A DNA stretch of 64,000 nucleotides from UBA2357 sp041678045 (lineage in GTDB: Bacteria; Pseudomonadota; Gammaproteobacteria; Burkholderiales; Rhodocyclaceae). The translations under genes were made by a program, and so were the position numbers. Location: positions 100,947-164,946 of the forward strand of contig JBAYOV010000001.1 in assembly GCA_041678045.1 (NCBI GenBank). The letters are read 5' to 3'. The notes below the pieces were generated by a model, which did no database searches, had not been told where the DNA came from, and was given only the letters and a program-made list of their open reading frames with translations. How positions within the stretch are numbered: position 1 is the first letter of the stretch; the number at the start of each line of letters is the position of its first letter. Below, piece by piece: positions 33,002-41,766 of the stretch.

Positions 33002-34227
33002 GCAAGGAATACAAGGATTTGATCGTCGGGCTGGATATCGGCACTTCCAAGGTGACCTGCATGGTTGCCGAGGTGCGGCCGGATGGGCAGCTGAATGTGG
33101 TCGGGCTCGGCACCCAACCGATGAGCGGCCTGAAGCGTGGCGTGGTGGTCAACATCGAGGCCACGGTGGAGGCCATCTCCCGGGTGGTGCAGGAGGTCGA
33201 GGTGATGGCCAACTGCAAGATCCGCGAGGTGTACACCGGTATCGCGGGCAGCCACATCAAGAGCTTCAACTCCAACGGCATGGTGGCGATCAAGGACAAG
33301 GAGGTCAGTCCGCTGGATGTCGAGCGTGTCATCGAGGTGGCGCGTGCGATGCCGATACCGGCCGAGCAACAGATCCTGCACATCCTCACCCAGGAGTTCA
33401 TCATCGACGGCCAGGGTGGGGTGCGCGAGCCGATCGGCATGAGTGGCGTGAAGCTTGAGGTGAAGGTGCACATCGTCACCGGGGCGGTGTCTGCCGCGCA
33501 GAATGTGATCAAGTGCGTGCGCCGTTGCGGTCTGGAGGTGATGGACCTGATCCTGCAGCCGCTTGCGTCGAGCTATGCGGTGCTCACCGATGACGAGCGA
33601 GAGCTGGGCGTGTGCCTGGTGGATATCGGCGGCGGCACGGCGGACATTGCGGTGTTCACCCAGGGGGCGATCCGCCACACCGCAGTGTTGCCGGTGGCGG
33701 GCGACCAGATCACCAACGACATTGCGATGGCGCTGCGCACGCCCACCTCCGAAGCGGAGGAAATCAAGATTCGTCGCGGGGTGGCCATGCACACGCTGGC
33801 CGACCCGGAAGAAATGATCGAGGTCCCCGGGGTAGGCGACCGGCCGCCGCGTTCGCTGTCCCGGCAGCGGTTGGCCGATGTCATCGAGCCCCGGGTGACG
33901 GAACTGTTTGAGCTGGTGCAGGCCGAACTGCGGCGCAGCGGCTACGAAGAGTTGCTGTCATCGGGCATCGTGCTGACCGGTGGCTCATCGGTGATGCCCG
34001 GCATGGAAGAACTGGGTGAGAGCGTGTTCCACATGCCGGTGCGTGTGGGCACGCCGTCTTATCAGGGAGGGCTGGCGGATGTGGTATGCCAACCCTATTA
34101 TTCGGCCGCCATGGGGCTGGTGATGGAAGGCATGACCCAGCGCCGGCGCGGCTTGATGACGCGAGATACACGCTCCATGCGCATGATGCTGGCCAGGATC
34201 AAGTCCTGGTTTGAGCGTAATTTTTGA
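32998..34227 (+). CDS. ftsA: Cell division protein FtsA
   Basis: A 409-residue actin-like protein that anchors FtsZ to the membrane. ATP-binding regions are IVGLDIGTSKVTCMVAEV (phosphate 1), LVDIGGGTADIAVF (phosphate 2) and GIVLTGGSSVMPGMEEL (adenosine). The 1C domain lies around YTGIAGSHIKSFNSNG. The C-terminal amphipathic helix MLARIKSWFERNF is the membrane target. It overlaps ftsQ and is separated from ftsZ by an AT-rich gap of 107 bases. Confidence 0.98.
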   Translation: MSKEYKDLIVGLDIGTSKVTCMVAEVRPDGQLNVVGLGTQPMSGLKRGVVVNIEATVEAISRVVQEVEVMANCKIREVYTGIAGSHIKSFNSNGMVAIKDKEVSPLDVERVIEVARAMPIPAEQQILHILTQEFIIDGQGGVREPIGMSGVKLEVKVHIVTGAVSAAQNVIKCVRRCGLEVMDLILQPLASSYAVLTDDERELGVCLVDIGGGTADIAVFTQGAIRHTAVLPVAGDQITNDIAMALRTPTSEAEEIKIRRGVAMHTLADPEEMIEVPGVGDRPPRSLSRQRLADVIEPRVTELFELVQAELRRSGYEELLSSGIVLTGGSSVMPGMEELGESVFHMPVRVGTPSYQGGLADVVCQPYYSAAMGLVMEGMTQRRRGLMTRDTRSMRMMLARIKSWFERNF

Positions 34228-34259
34228 GTATGTCAATTTTTGGCAGATTTTTGCAAATT

Positions 34260-34289
34260 TTGTGAATTTCGCCATTAGTTTGAGATAAT
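34260..34289 (+). promoter_or_regulatory. Candidate ftsZ promoter
   Basis: TTGTGA (34260-34265), an 18-base spacer and GATAAT (34284-34289) lie in an AT-rich stretch 46 bases before the ftsZ ATG. AGGAGG at 34321-34326 is a very strong ribosome-binding site. This is the only real break in the mraZ-ftsA chain, which suggests extra, independent ftsZ expression. Confidence 0.55.
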
Positions 34290-34334
34290 AACTGGTGGCG
34301 TTTAGGCGAAGCAGTGAGTCAGGAGGCATAAACC

Positions 34335-35471
34335 ATGTTTGAGATAATTGAAAAAGAACAGTCTGGCACCGTGATCAAGGTGGTGGGCGTTGGCGGTGCG
34401 GGCGGCAACGCAGTCGATCACATGATTCGCGAAGGTGTGCAGGGGGTGGAGTTCGTTGTGGCGAACACCGATGCGCAGGCCCTGCGTCGCAGCCTTGCTT
34501 CGGTGAAGGTGCAACTGGGCAACACCGGGCTGGGTGCCGGCTCCAAGCCGGAAGCCGGCCGTGCTGCTGCCCAGGAGTCGCGCGATGCACTGGCCAAGGC
34601 ACTGGAAGGGGCGCACATGTGCTTCATCACCGGTGGCATGGGGGGCGGCACCGGGACCGGGGCTGCGCCCGTAGTGGCCGAGATTGCCAAGGAAATGGGC
34701 ATTCTGACCGTGGGCGTGGTGACCAAGCCCTTCGATTTCGAGAACCGCCTGCGCGTGGCCGAAAGTGGGGTCGAAGATCTGAGTCAGCATGTGGATTCGC
34801 TGATCGTCGTGCTCAACGACAAGCTGCTGGAAGTGTTCGGCGACGATGCGGGCTTCGAGGACTGCTTCCGTTCGGCGGACAATGTGCTCAAGAATGCAGT
34901 GGGTGGCATTGCCGAGATCATCAACGTGCCCGGTCTGGTGAACGTCGACTTCCAGGACGTGCGCACCGCGATGGGCGAGATGGGGCGTGCCATGATGGGA
35001 TCGGCCGAGGCCGAAGGGGTGGACCGTGCCCGCATCGCAGCCGAGCAGGCGGCCGTCAGTCCGTTGCTCGAAGGGACCGAACTGTCGGGCGCCCGCTGTG
35101 TGCTGATCAACATCACCGCCAGCAAATCGCTGAAGATGTCAGAAGTGCGCGATGCCGTGCGGACGGTGCAGGCCTTCGCCGCGCCTGAAGCCTTCGTGAA
35201 GTACGGTACGGTGTTCGAGGAAGGCATGCAGGACCGGGTGCGTGTGACGGTGGTCGCGACCGGCCTGGGGGCGGTGCCGCGTGAGGCACGCCAGCCGGTG
35301 ATGCAGGTGGTGGCCGGTACTGGTACGTATGGACCGTCGGCCGGCGGTGGTGTGACGGGTGAGTTCGAGATTCCGAAGGTGCTGCGCGGCCGTCGTACGG
35401 TCGAGGCCATGACGGCCAACGGAATGGGCACCCTCGACATTCCGGCCTTCCTGCGCAAGCAGGCGGACTGA
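34335..35471 (+). CDS. ftsZ: Cell division protein FtsZ
   Basis: A 378-residue tubulin-like GTPase that forms the division ring. It has VVGVGGAGGNAVDHMI, the GTP signature GGMGGGTGTGAAP (about 102-114), the T7 loop region LIVVLNDKLLEV and NVDFQDVRTAMGEMG, and a conserved C-terminal peptide TLDIPAFLRKQAD that binds FtsA/ZipA. The linker is short. The strong AGGAGG eight bases before the ATG fits the high expression of FtsZ. Confidence 0.99.
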   Translation: MFEIIEKEQSGTVIKVVGVGGAGGNAVDHMIREGVQGVEFVVANTDAQALRRSLASVKVQLGNTGLGAGSKPEAGRAAAQESRDALAKALEGAHMCFITGGMGGGTGTGAAPVVAEIAKEMGILTVGVVTKPFDFENRLRVAESGVEDLSQHVDSLIVVLNDKLLEVFGDDAGFEDCFRSADNVLKNAVGGIAEIINVPGLVNVDFQDVRTAMGEMGRAMMGSAEAEGVDRARIAAEQAAVSPLLEGTELSGARCVLINITASKSLKMSEVRDAVRTVQAFAAPEAFVKYGTVFEEGMQDRVRVTVVATGLGAVPREARQPVMQVVAGTGTYGPSAGGGVTGEFEIPKVLRGRRTVEAMTANGMGTLDIPAFLRKQAD

Positions 35472-35613
35472 ACGCCGGGTTCTGGGCGTATGCAGGGTCT
35501 GCAGTCATCGCCTCCGACAGCAGACCCTTGCTGCATGCATCGTCCTCCGCACTCGCCATGCGGGATAGTTGCTCCTTATCAGCTGCTTAGGCTGAGGGGG
35601 CAGGCCGACATGA

Positions 35614-35619
35614 TAAAAT
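35614..35619 (+). promoter_or_regulatory. -10 element (TAAAAT) of lpxC
   Basis: TGATAAAATGCC places TAAAAT 25 bases before the lpxC ATG. The same 10-base string appears before ndk. The gap between ftsZ and lpxC is 172 bases and contains no gene. Confidence 0.5.
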
Positions 35620-35643
35620 GCCTGCCAAAAAAGGACTGACAAG

Positions 35644-36582
35644 ATGATCAAGCAGCGCACGCTCAAGACCCTGGTCCGCACCACCGGTGTGGGGCTGCAC
35701 GGTGGCCGCAAGGTCGAACTGGTGCTCAGGCCCGCGCCGCCGGATACCGGCATCGTGTTTCATCGTACCGACCTGGCGCCGGTGGTGTCGCTGCCCGCCA
35801 GTCCCTATGCCGTGTGCGACACCCGCATGTGCTCCGGCCTGCAGAACGAGGATGGGGTGAAGGTGGGAACGGTCGAGCACCTGATGTCGGCGCTGGCCGG
35901 CCTCGGTGTGGACAACCTGCATGTGGATGTCAATGCGCCGGAAATTCCCATTCTCGATGGCAGTTCCTCGCCTTTCGTGTTTCTGCTGCGTTCGGCGGGC
36001 ATCGTCGAGCAGCCCGCCCCCAAGCGTTTCCTGCGGGTGAAGAAGCCGGTCGAATACCGTGAGGGCGACAAGTGGGTGCGGCTTGAGTCGCATGACGGTT
36101 TCAGGCTGTCCTTCTCGATCGTTTTCAACCACCCTGCCATCGATGCCACCTCCACGAAGGTAACGATTGATTTTGCTGAACAGTCCTATGAGCGCGATGT
36201 GGCACGCGCGCGAACCTTTGGCTTCATGCAGGATGTCGAGTTCATGCGCGCCAACGGTCTGGCGTTGGGGGGCAGCCTCGACAACGCGATCGTGATGGAT
36301 GAGTATCGCGTGCTCAACAGCGAGGGCTTGCGCTACCCCGATGAGTTCGTCAAGCACAAGGTGCTCGATGCGATTGGCGACCTCTATCTGTGCGGACACC
36401 CGCTGCTGGCGGCCTATTCTGCTCACAAGGCCGGACATGCCCTGAACAACGAGGTGCTGCGCGTGCTGCTCGCCGATGCGTCGGCCTGGGAAATCGTCAG
36501 TTTCGATCAGGCTGCCGCCGCGCCCGAGGGGGTGAGCCGCCTCTTCGCGCTGCCTGCCGTGGCCGAGCAGATGCCATGCTGA
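35644..36582 (+). CDS. lpxC: UDP-3-O-acyl-N-acetylglucosamine deacetylase
   Basis: A 312-residue zinc amidase, the committed step of lipid A synthesis. It has the N-terminal MIKQRTLKTLVRTTGVGLHGGRK motif (acyl-substrate side), TVEHLMSALAGLGVDNL with the first zinc histidine, DGSSSPFVFLLRSAGI, and EFVKHKVLDAIGDLYLCG with the second histidine and aspartate. Normal length. It closes the division cluster. The tiny downstream gene overlaps its stop. Confidence 0.98.
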   Translation: MIKQRTLKTLVRTTGVGLHGGRKVELVLRPAPPDTGIVFHRTDLAPVVSLPASPYAVCDTRMCSGLQNEDGVKVGTVEHLMSALAGLGVDNLHVDVNAPEIPILDGSSSPFVFLLRSAGIVEQPAPKRFLRVKKPVEYREGDKWVRLESHDGFRLSFSIVFNHPAIDATSTKVTIDFAEQSYERDVARARTFGFMQDVEFMRANGLALGGSLDNAIVMDEYRVLNSEGLRYPDEFVKHKVLDAIGDLYLCGHPLLAAYSAHKAGHALNNEVLRVLLADASAWEIVSFDQAAAAPEGVSRLFALPAVAEQMPC

Positions 36583-36761
36583 TCGTCAGGCTGTTTGCGC
36601 TCCTCGCACTGATCGGCATCGGTGGCTCGCTGCTGGCATGGCTGTTTACCGGGAACCCCCGTTATCGTCAGCTGGCCTGGACCTTCTTTCGCGCAGCCGT
36701 GGTGATCCTGTTCGTTTTTCTGGCCCTGTTCGCCATCGAGCGGGTGCTGATCATCGCCTGA
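36576..36761 (+). CDS. Small two-helix membrane protein, unknown function
   Basis: 61 residues, mostly hydrophobic. There are two predicted membrane helices (LIVRLFALLALIGIGGSLLAWLF and AAVVILFVFLALFAIERVLII) joined by TGNPRYRQLAWTFFR. The ATG overlaps the last codons of lpxC by 7 bases, implying co-translation. I recall short proteins of this kind between lpxC and dciA/secA in betaproteobacteria, without known function. Confidence 0.7.
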   Translation: MLIVRLFALLALIGIGGSLLAWLFTGNPRYRQLAWTFFRAAVVILFVFLALFAIERVLIIA

Positions 36762-36770
36762 GGGGGCGCC

Positions 36771-37217
36771 TCATCCGGGTGTGGATGGCGGCTGGCTGCG
36801 CTCAAGCAGCTTTTCGAATGAATCCCTGAGTGGAGCCCCTTCCGGCAGGGATGCAACGAAGGCTTCAAGACTGCGTCGCCCCTCGCTGCCAATAATTCGT
36901 GGTTCGGTGTGTCGTGGCGGCGGCGCAGGCGGGCGCATCTGCACCTTCACCTGTATCTGGGTAATCAGAATGCCCTGTTCGCCCAGCCTGCGGATCAGTG
37001 AGGGGGCGATTTGCTTGAGCTTCACCGCAATCGCGCCGTTGCGGGCCAGCAGCACCAGCGTGCCGTCCTTGAGATTGCCCACCGACGCCCCCTCGACGAG
37101 ATGGGCGGGCAGCAGACGGCCGAGCAGTGTCTGCAGCTTCATGAGCTGGCGGGCGTGGTCCTGCAGGCGCTCAAGCGCGCTGCCATGTCCGAGAAAACGC
37201 TGGAGTGACTGGGTCAT
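36771..37217 (-). CDS. dciA: DUF721 protein, DciA-like replicative helicase loader
   Basis: A 148-residue DUF721-family protein. It has the N-terminal FLGHGSALERLQDHARQLMKLQTLLG, the KH-like core VGNLKDGTLVLLARNGAIAVKLKQIAPSLIRRL and ITQIQVKVQM, then a Pro-rich tail. DciA loads the DnaB helicase in bacteria lacking DnaC. I chose ATG 37217 (MTQSLQRFLG); the frame runs further upstream towards the secA promoter but without similarity. Placement between lpxC and secA on the opposite strand is a common arrangement. Confidence 0.85.
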   Translation of the reverse strand: MTQSLQRFLGHGSALERLQDHARQLMKLQTLLGRLLPAHLVEGASVGNLKDGTLVLLARNGAIAVKLKQIAPSLIRRLGEQGILITQIQVKVQMRPPAPPPRHTEPRIIGSEGRRSLEAFVASLPEGAPLRDSFEKLLERSQPPSTPG

Positions 37218-37306
37218 GGGTGGATGGTAGGCCTGCGCCCGGAGCGCTGCAAGCTCGTATGTGCACCGCACGCGGGCACTATTCGGGGCAAATGACTCCG
37301 GCGTGC

Positions 37307-37312
37307 TAAAAT
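37307..37312 (+). promoter_or_regulatory. -10 element (TAAAAT) of secA
   Basis: GCTAAAATTGCGC places TAAAAT 36 bases before the secA ATG. It lies between divergent dciA and secA. Confidence 0.5.
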
Positions 37313-37347
37313 TGCGCATTTGCCGAATTCGGACCCAGCACACATCC

Positions 37348-40077
37348 ATGATCTCCGGCCTGTTCAAGAAAATCATCGGCAGTCGCAACGACCGCCTCAT
37401 CCGTCAGTACTCCAAGACCGTGCGCAAGATCAATGCGCTTGAGCCCGCGATCGCTGCCTTGTCCGACGAAGATCTGCGCGGCAAGACCGCCGAGTTCAGG
37501 CAGCGGATCGAGAACGGACAGTCGCTGGACGACCTGCTGCCCGAGGCTTTCGCGGTGGTCCGCGAAGCGGGCAAGCGGGTGCATGGCATGCGGCACTTCG
37601 ACGTGCAGCTGATCGGCGGCATGGTGCTGCACAACGGCAAGATTGCCGAAATGCGCACCGGCGAGGGCAAGACCCTGGTGGCCACGCTGCCGGCCTACCT
37701 GAACGCGCTGAGTGGCAAGGGCGTGCATGTGATCACGGTCAACGACTACCTGGCCAGCCGCGACGCCGACTGGATGGGCCGCATCTACGGCTTTCTGGGG
37801 CTGACCACCGGTTGCAACCTGTCGCGCATGCCGCATGTGCAAAAGCAGGCCGCCTACGCGGCGGACATCACCTACGGCACCAACAACGAATTCGGCTTCG
37901 ATTACCTGCGCGACAACATGGTGTATTCGGTCGCCGAGCGGGTGCAGCGGCCCCTGTCCTTTGCGATCGTCGATGAAGTCGACTCCATCCTCATCGACGA
38001 GGCACGCACCCCGCTGATCATCTCCGGCCAGGCCGAGGATCACACCGACCTGTACCTCAAGCTCAACCAGTTGCCGCCCATGCTCAAGCAGCAGGAGGGC
38101 GAGGGCGACAACATCGTCGAGCCGGGCGACTACACGGTCGACCTCAAGGCACGTCAGGTGCTGCTCACCGAGGCGGGCCATGAGAATGCGGAACAGATCC
38201 TGACCCGCATGGGGCTGCTGGCCGAGGGCACCAGCCTGTACGATCCGGGCAACATCCTGCTGGTGCATCACCTGTATGCCGCGCTGCGCGCGCACTCGCT
38301 GTACCACAAGGATCAGCACTATGTGGTGCAGAACGGCGAAGTGGTCATCGTCGACGAGTTCACCGGTCGCCTGATGGCCGGCCGCCGCTGGTCCGACGGC
38401 CTGCACCAGGCGGTGGAGGCGAAGGAGGGGGTGAAGGTCCAGGCCGAGAACCAGACGCTGGCCTCGATCACCTTCCAGAACTATTTCCGCATGTACGACA
38501 AGCTCTCCGGCATGACCGGTACGGCGGATACCGAAGCGTTCGAGTTCCACTCCATCTATGGTCTGGAAACCGTGATCGTTCCGACCAACCGTCCGATGCA
38601 GCGCAAGGATGAGAACGACAAGGTATACCGCACCGCGAAGGAGAAGTGGCAGGCGGTCGTCGAGGACATCCGGGGTTGCGTGGAGCGCGGTCAGCCGGTA
38701 CTGGTCGGCACCACCTCGATCGAGGTGAACGAATTCCTGTCGCGCGAGCTGAAGAAGGTGAACCTGGCGCACCAGGTGCTCAACGCCAAGCAGCACGACA
38801 GCGAGGCGGGCATCGTGGCACAGGCCGGTCGGCCGGGGGTGGTGACGATTGCCACCAACATGGCAGGCCGGGGAACCGACATCGTGCTGGGGGGCGGCAT
38901 CGAGCCGGAGCTGGAGAAGATCCGTCAGGATGCCGGCCTCTCCGAAGAGGACAAAGCCGCACGCATTGCGCAACGCCGTGCCGAATGGCAAAAAGTGCAT
39001 GATCAGGTGCTGGCCGCCGGTGGCCTGCACATCATCGGTACGGAACGGCACGAGTCGCGCCGCATCGACAACCAGTTGCGCGGACGTGCCGGCCGTCAGG
39101 GGGATCCGGGTTCCAGCCGCTTCTATCTGTCGCTCGAAGACCCGCTGATGAAGATTTTCGCCGGCGACCGTCTGAACGCCATCATGGTGCGCCTGAAGAT
39201 GCCCGAAGGCGAAGCAATCGAACACAGCATGGTGACCCGCTCGCTGGAGTCTGCCCAGCGCAAGGTGGAGCAGCGCAACTTCGACATCCGCAAGCAACTG
39301 CTCGAATACGACGATGTTTCCAACGACCAGCGCAAGGTGATCTACCAGCAGCGCAACGAGCTGCTCGCCTCCGACAACATCAGCGACACCATTACCGCCA
39401 TGCGCGAAGGGGTGCTGCATGACACCTTCCGCGTGCATGTGCCGCTCGACAGCGTCGAAGAGCAGTGGGACATCCCCGCGCTTGAGCAGAACCTCGCCAG
39501 CGAGTTTCAGCTCAAGCTGCCGCTGGGCGAATGGCTGAAGGCCGAACCCAATCTGGACGACGAGGAGTTGCTCAAGCGCATTGTCGACGCAGCCAACCAG
39601 GGCTATGCGGCAAAGATCGAGGGCATCGATGCAAAGGCCTGGCACATGTTCGAGCGCAACGTGATGCTGCAGAGCCTGGACAACCACTGGCGCGAGCATC
39701 TGGCGGCGCTCGATCACCTGCGCCAGGGCATTCATCTGCGCGGTTATGCGCAGAAGAATCCGAAGCAGGAATACAAGCGCGAATCCTTCGAGCTGTTCGA
39801 AACCCTGCTCGACACCGTGCGCCGCGATGTGACCAAGCTGCTGATGACTGTGCAGATCCGCGCCGAGTCGCAGCTTGAGGAAGCCGAGCGTCCTGCAGAA
39901 GTGAAGGATGTGGAGTACCACCATTCCAGCTACGATGAAGCATTGGGCGGTGACGATGAGTCTGCGTCCGCAGGGGTGCAGCAGCGGGTGAATGCCATGC
40001 CCAAGGTTGGCCGTAACGATCCCTGCCCCTGCGGCTCAGGCAAGAAGTACAAGCATTGCCATGGCAAGCTCAGCTGA
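37348..40077 (+). CDS. secA: Preprotein translocase ATPase SecA
   Basis: A 909-residue motor that pushes preproteins through SecYEG. Walker A is in EMRTGEGKTLVATLPAYLNAL, then VNDYLASRDADWMG, the DEAD-like VDEVDSILIDEARTPLIISG, and the helicase motifs TIATNMAGRGTDIVLGGG and QLRGRAGRQGDPGSSRFYLS. The C-terminal zinc-binding SEC-C tail is intact (CPCGSGKKYKHCH; C893, C895, C904, H905), which binds SecB and lipid. ATG 37348 gives the standard MISGLFKKIIGSRNDR start. Confidence 0.99.
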   Translation: MISGLFKKIIGSRNDRLIRQYSKTVRKINALEPAIAALSDEDLRGKTAEFRQRIENGQSLDDLLPEAFAVVREAGKRVHGMRHFDVQLIGGMVLHNGKIAEMRTGEGKTLVATLPAYLNALSGKGVHVITVNDYLASRDADWMGRIYGFLGLTTGCNLSRMPHVQKQAAYAADITYGTNNEFGFDYLRDNMVYSVAERVQRPLSFAIVDEVDSILIDEARTPLIISGQAEDHTDLYLKLNQLPPMLKQQEGEGDNIVEPGDYTVDLKARQVLLTEAGHENAEQILTRMGLLAEGTSLYDPGNILLVHHLYAALRAHSLYHKDQHYVVQNGEVVIVDEFTGRLMAGRRWSDGLHQAVEAKEGVKVQAENQTLASITFQNYFRMYDKLSGMTGTADTEAFEFHSIYGLETVIVPTNRPMQRKDENDKVYRTAKEKWQAVVEDIRGCVERGQPVLVGTTSIEVNEFLSRELKKVNLAHQVLNAKQHDSEAGIVAQAGRPGVVTIATNMAGRGTDIVLGGGIEPELEKIRQDAGLSEEDKAARIAQRRAEWQKVHDQVLAAGGLHIIGTERHESRRIDNQLRGRAGRQGDPGSSRFYLSLEDPLMKIFAGDRLNAIMVRLKMPEGEAIEHSMVTRSLESAQRKVEQRNFDIRKQLLEYDDVSNDQRKVIYQQRNELLASDNISDTITAMREGVLHDTFRVHVPLDSVEEQWDIPALEQNLASEFQLKLPLGEWLKAEPNLDDEELLKRIVDAANQGYAAKIEGIDAKAWHMFERNVMLQSLDNHWREHLAALDHLRQGIHLRGYAQKNPKQEYKRESFELFETLLDTVRRDVTKLLMTVQIRAESQLEEAERPAEVKDVEYHHSSYDEALGGDDESASAGVQQRVNAMPKVGRNDPCPCGSGKKYKHCHGKLS

Positions 40078-40116
40078 GCGCCGCCTTTGAGGCGCTTGCC
40101 GGTGACTTCATGACGG

Positions 40117-40134
40117 ACGGCCCTGAGGGGCCGT
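40117..40134 (+). terminator. Hairpin after secA
   Basis: ACGGCCC and GGGCCGT pair around TGAG, and the stem extends outwards with a mismatch (GACG/CGTC). No U-run follows. It could reduce read-through into the HDOD gene. Confidence 0.4.
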
Positions 40135-40158
40135 TCGTCGTCTACCTGGGCAAAAATC

Positions 40159-41649
40159 ATGAAATCTGGATTGAAACAGATACAGGGCCCGGGGTCGGCA
40201 CGGCCCGCAGCGGGGGCGGAGCGCCCGCAGCCGGTGAATGCGGCGGGCTGGGTGGAGCGCATCCGCGAGGAGGAAATGCCCGCCCTTGGGGCCACTGTGG
40301 CCCTGGTGCAGTCAGTGACCAACGACGAGAAGGCCTCCACCGCCAAGCTTGCGCAGGTCATCTTGCAGGACGCCGCGATGACCGCCAAGGTGCTGAAGCT
40401 GGCCAACAGCGCCTTCTTCAACCCGTCGCGCCACAGCATCAGCACCATCAGCCGTGCCATCGTGGTGCTTGGCATGGATGTGGTGGCCGAAATGGCGATC
40501 GGCATTCGTCTGGTCGACGCTCTGGTGAAGGGGGGCGTGCGCCAGCGTGTGGTGGAGGACATGGCCGGCTGCTTTCATGCCGCAGTGCTGGCCCGTTCTT
40601 TGTGTCGCATGCGGCGCGAGTCGCACGGCGAGGAAGTGTTCATCGCAACCCTGCTGTCGCGCGTGGGCGAGATGGCTTTCTGGGCGTTTGGGGGGGAGAC
40701 GGCGGTCCGGCTCGATGCGCTGATGCGTGCGGGCACCCTGTCGCCCGAGGACGCCCAGCAGCAGGTGCTGGGTTTCAAATTGCGGCAGATCTCGCTGGGG
40801 CTGGCGCGCGAGTGGCGTCTGGGCACTTTGTTGCAGTCGGTGCTGGAGGGCGCGCGCAATCCCTCGCCGGCAGAGCAGTCCATCCTCTACGGCAAACAGT
40901 TGTCCGACGCTTTGCTGCAAGGCTGGCATGCCCCGGCCAGCTCTGCGCTGATCGAGCGACTGGCGGATTTCGTCAACCTGCCTCTGGATGAGGTGCGCGA
41001 GGCGCTGGTCGACAGCACCGAGGAGGCGGCTCGGGTCGCGCAGTGTTTCGGGGCGACCGAGGCTGCGCGTCGCATCCCCGGCGGTTCTCCGCCAGCCAGC
41101 ACAGAGGATGAGCAGGACGCCTTGCAGGGGCAACCCGACCCCCTCCTGCAGTTGAAGATCCTGCGCGAGCTGTCGGGACTGATTGCCAGTCGTGCCTCAC
41201 TCAACCAGGTGCTCACCCTGGTGCTCGAAGGGCTGTTCCGCGGGGTTGGGTTTGATCGGGTGCTGTTTGCGATGCTCACCCCCAACCGCCAGCAGTTGGT
41301 CGGCAAGGCGGGGCTGGGAGTGGGCATCGACTCCCTGCGGCAGCGCTTCATCTTCTCATTGGGCAATGATGCCGACGACCTGTTCGTGGGCTTCTTTGCA
41401 CACAAGGCCGCCTTGCGCATCGAGGGCGCCCGTGCCCGCAACGGACTGCGTGCCGATCGCCTGCAGATGGTGACGAATGCACAACAGGCGTGCATTGCGC
41501 CGATTGAAGTGCGCGGGCATGTGGTCGGGCTGTTCTATGTCGACCGCAGCGTGCGCGGTCAGGACATCGACGACGAGGCGTTCGAGGCTTTCCAGCTCTT
41601 CGTGCAGCAGGTATCGATTGCCGCCAACCGGGGCGACCCGGCGGGGTGA
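40159..41649 (+). CDS. HDOD-GAF domain signalling protein
   Basis: 496 residues. The N-terminal HDOD domain (about 35-240) has MPALGATVALVQSVTNDEKAS, VILQDAAMTAKVLKLANSAFFNP and TISRAIVVLGMDVVAEMAIG. The C-terminal GAF domain (about 330-490) has LKILRELSGLIASRASLNQVLTLVLEGLFRGVGFDRVLF and VRGHVVGLFYVDRS. HDOD proteins lack HD phosphodiesterase residues and act as scaffolds in signalling; GAF domains bind small ligands. Target and ligand are unknown. It lies 81 bases after secA and 117 bases before argJ, on the same strand. Confidence 0.85.
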   Translation: MKSGLKQIQGPGSARPAAGAERPQPVNAAGWVERIREEEMPALGATVALVQSVTNDEKASTAKLAQVILQDAAMTAKVLKLANSAFFNPSRHSISTISRAIVVLGMDVVAEMAIGIRLVDALVKGGVRQRVVEDMAGCFHAAVLARSLCRMRRESHGEEVFIATLLSRVGEMAFWAFGGETAVRLDALMRAGTLSPEDAQQQVLGFKLRQISLGLAREWRLGTLLQSVLEGARNPSPAEQSILYGKQLSDALLQGWHAPASSALIERLADFVNLPLDEVREALVDSTEEAARVAQCFGATEAARRIPGGSPPASTEDEQDALQGQPDPLLQLKILRELSGLIASRASLNQVLTLVLEGLFRGVGFDRVLFAMLTPNRQQLVGKAGLGVGIDSLRQRFIFSLGNDADDLFVGFFAHKAALRIEGARARNGLRADRLQMVTNAQQACIAPIEVRGHVVGLFYVDRSVRGQDIDDEAFEAFQLFVQQVSIAANRGDPAG

Positions 41650-41715
41650 GGCAATGAGCCGGTGGAGGGGCGGGGCGGCTGATTGCAGCGCATGCACCCG
41701 TTACGCGGCTGAAGC

Positions 41716-41721
41716 TACAAT
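41716..41721 (+). promoter_or_regulatory. -10 element (TACAAT) of argJ
   Basis: GCTACAATGTGCGC places TACAAT 46 bases before the argJ ATG. AACGGAG at about 41754-41760 provides the ribosome-binding site. Confidence 0.45.
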
Positions 41722-41766
41722 GTGCGCTTCATTTCAATGCCGAATCCTGTTAACGGAGAAAACCGC

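Noticed and set aside
37306..39924. An 872-codon open frame antisense to secA
   Set aside because: It is a shadow of codon bias. The composition is unnatural and the secA frame is full length with all motifs.
40078..40158. secA-HDOD gap as a strong intrinsic terminator
   Set aside because: The stem is good but there is no U-run; kept only as a low-confidence hairpin.
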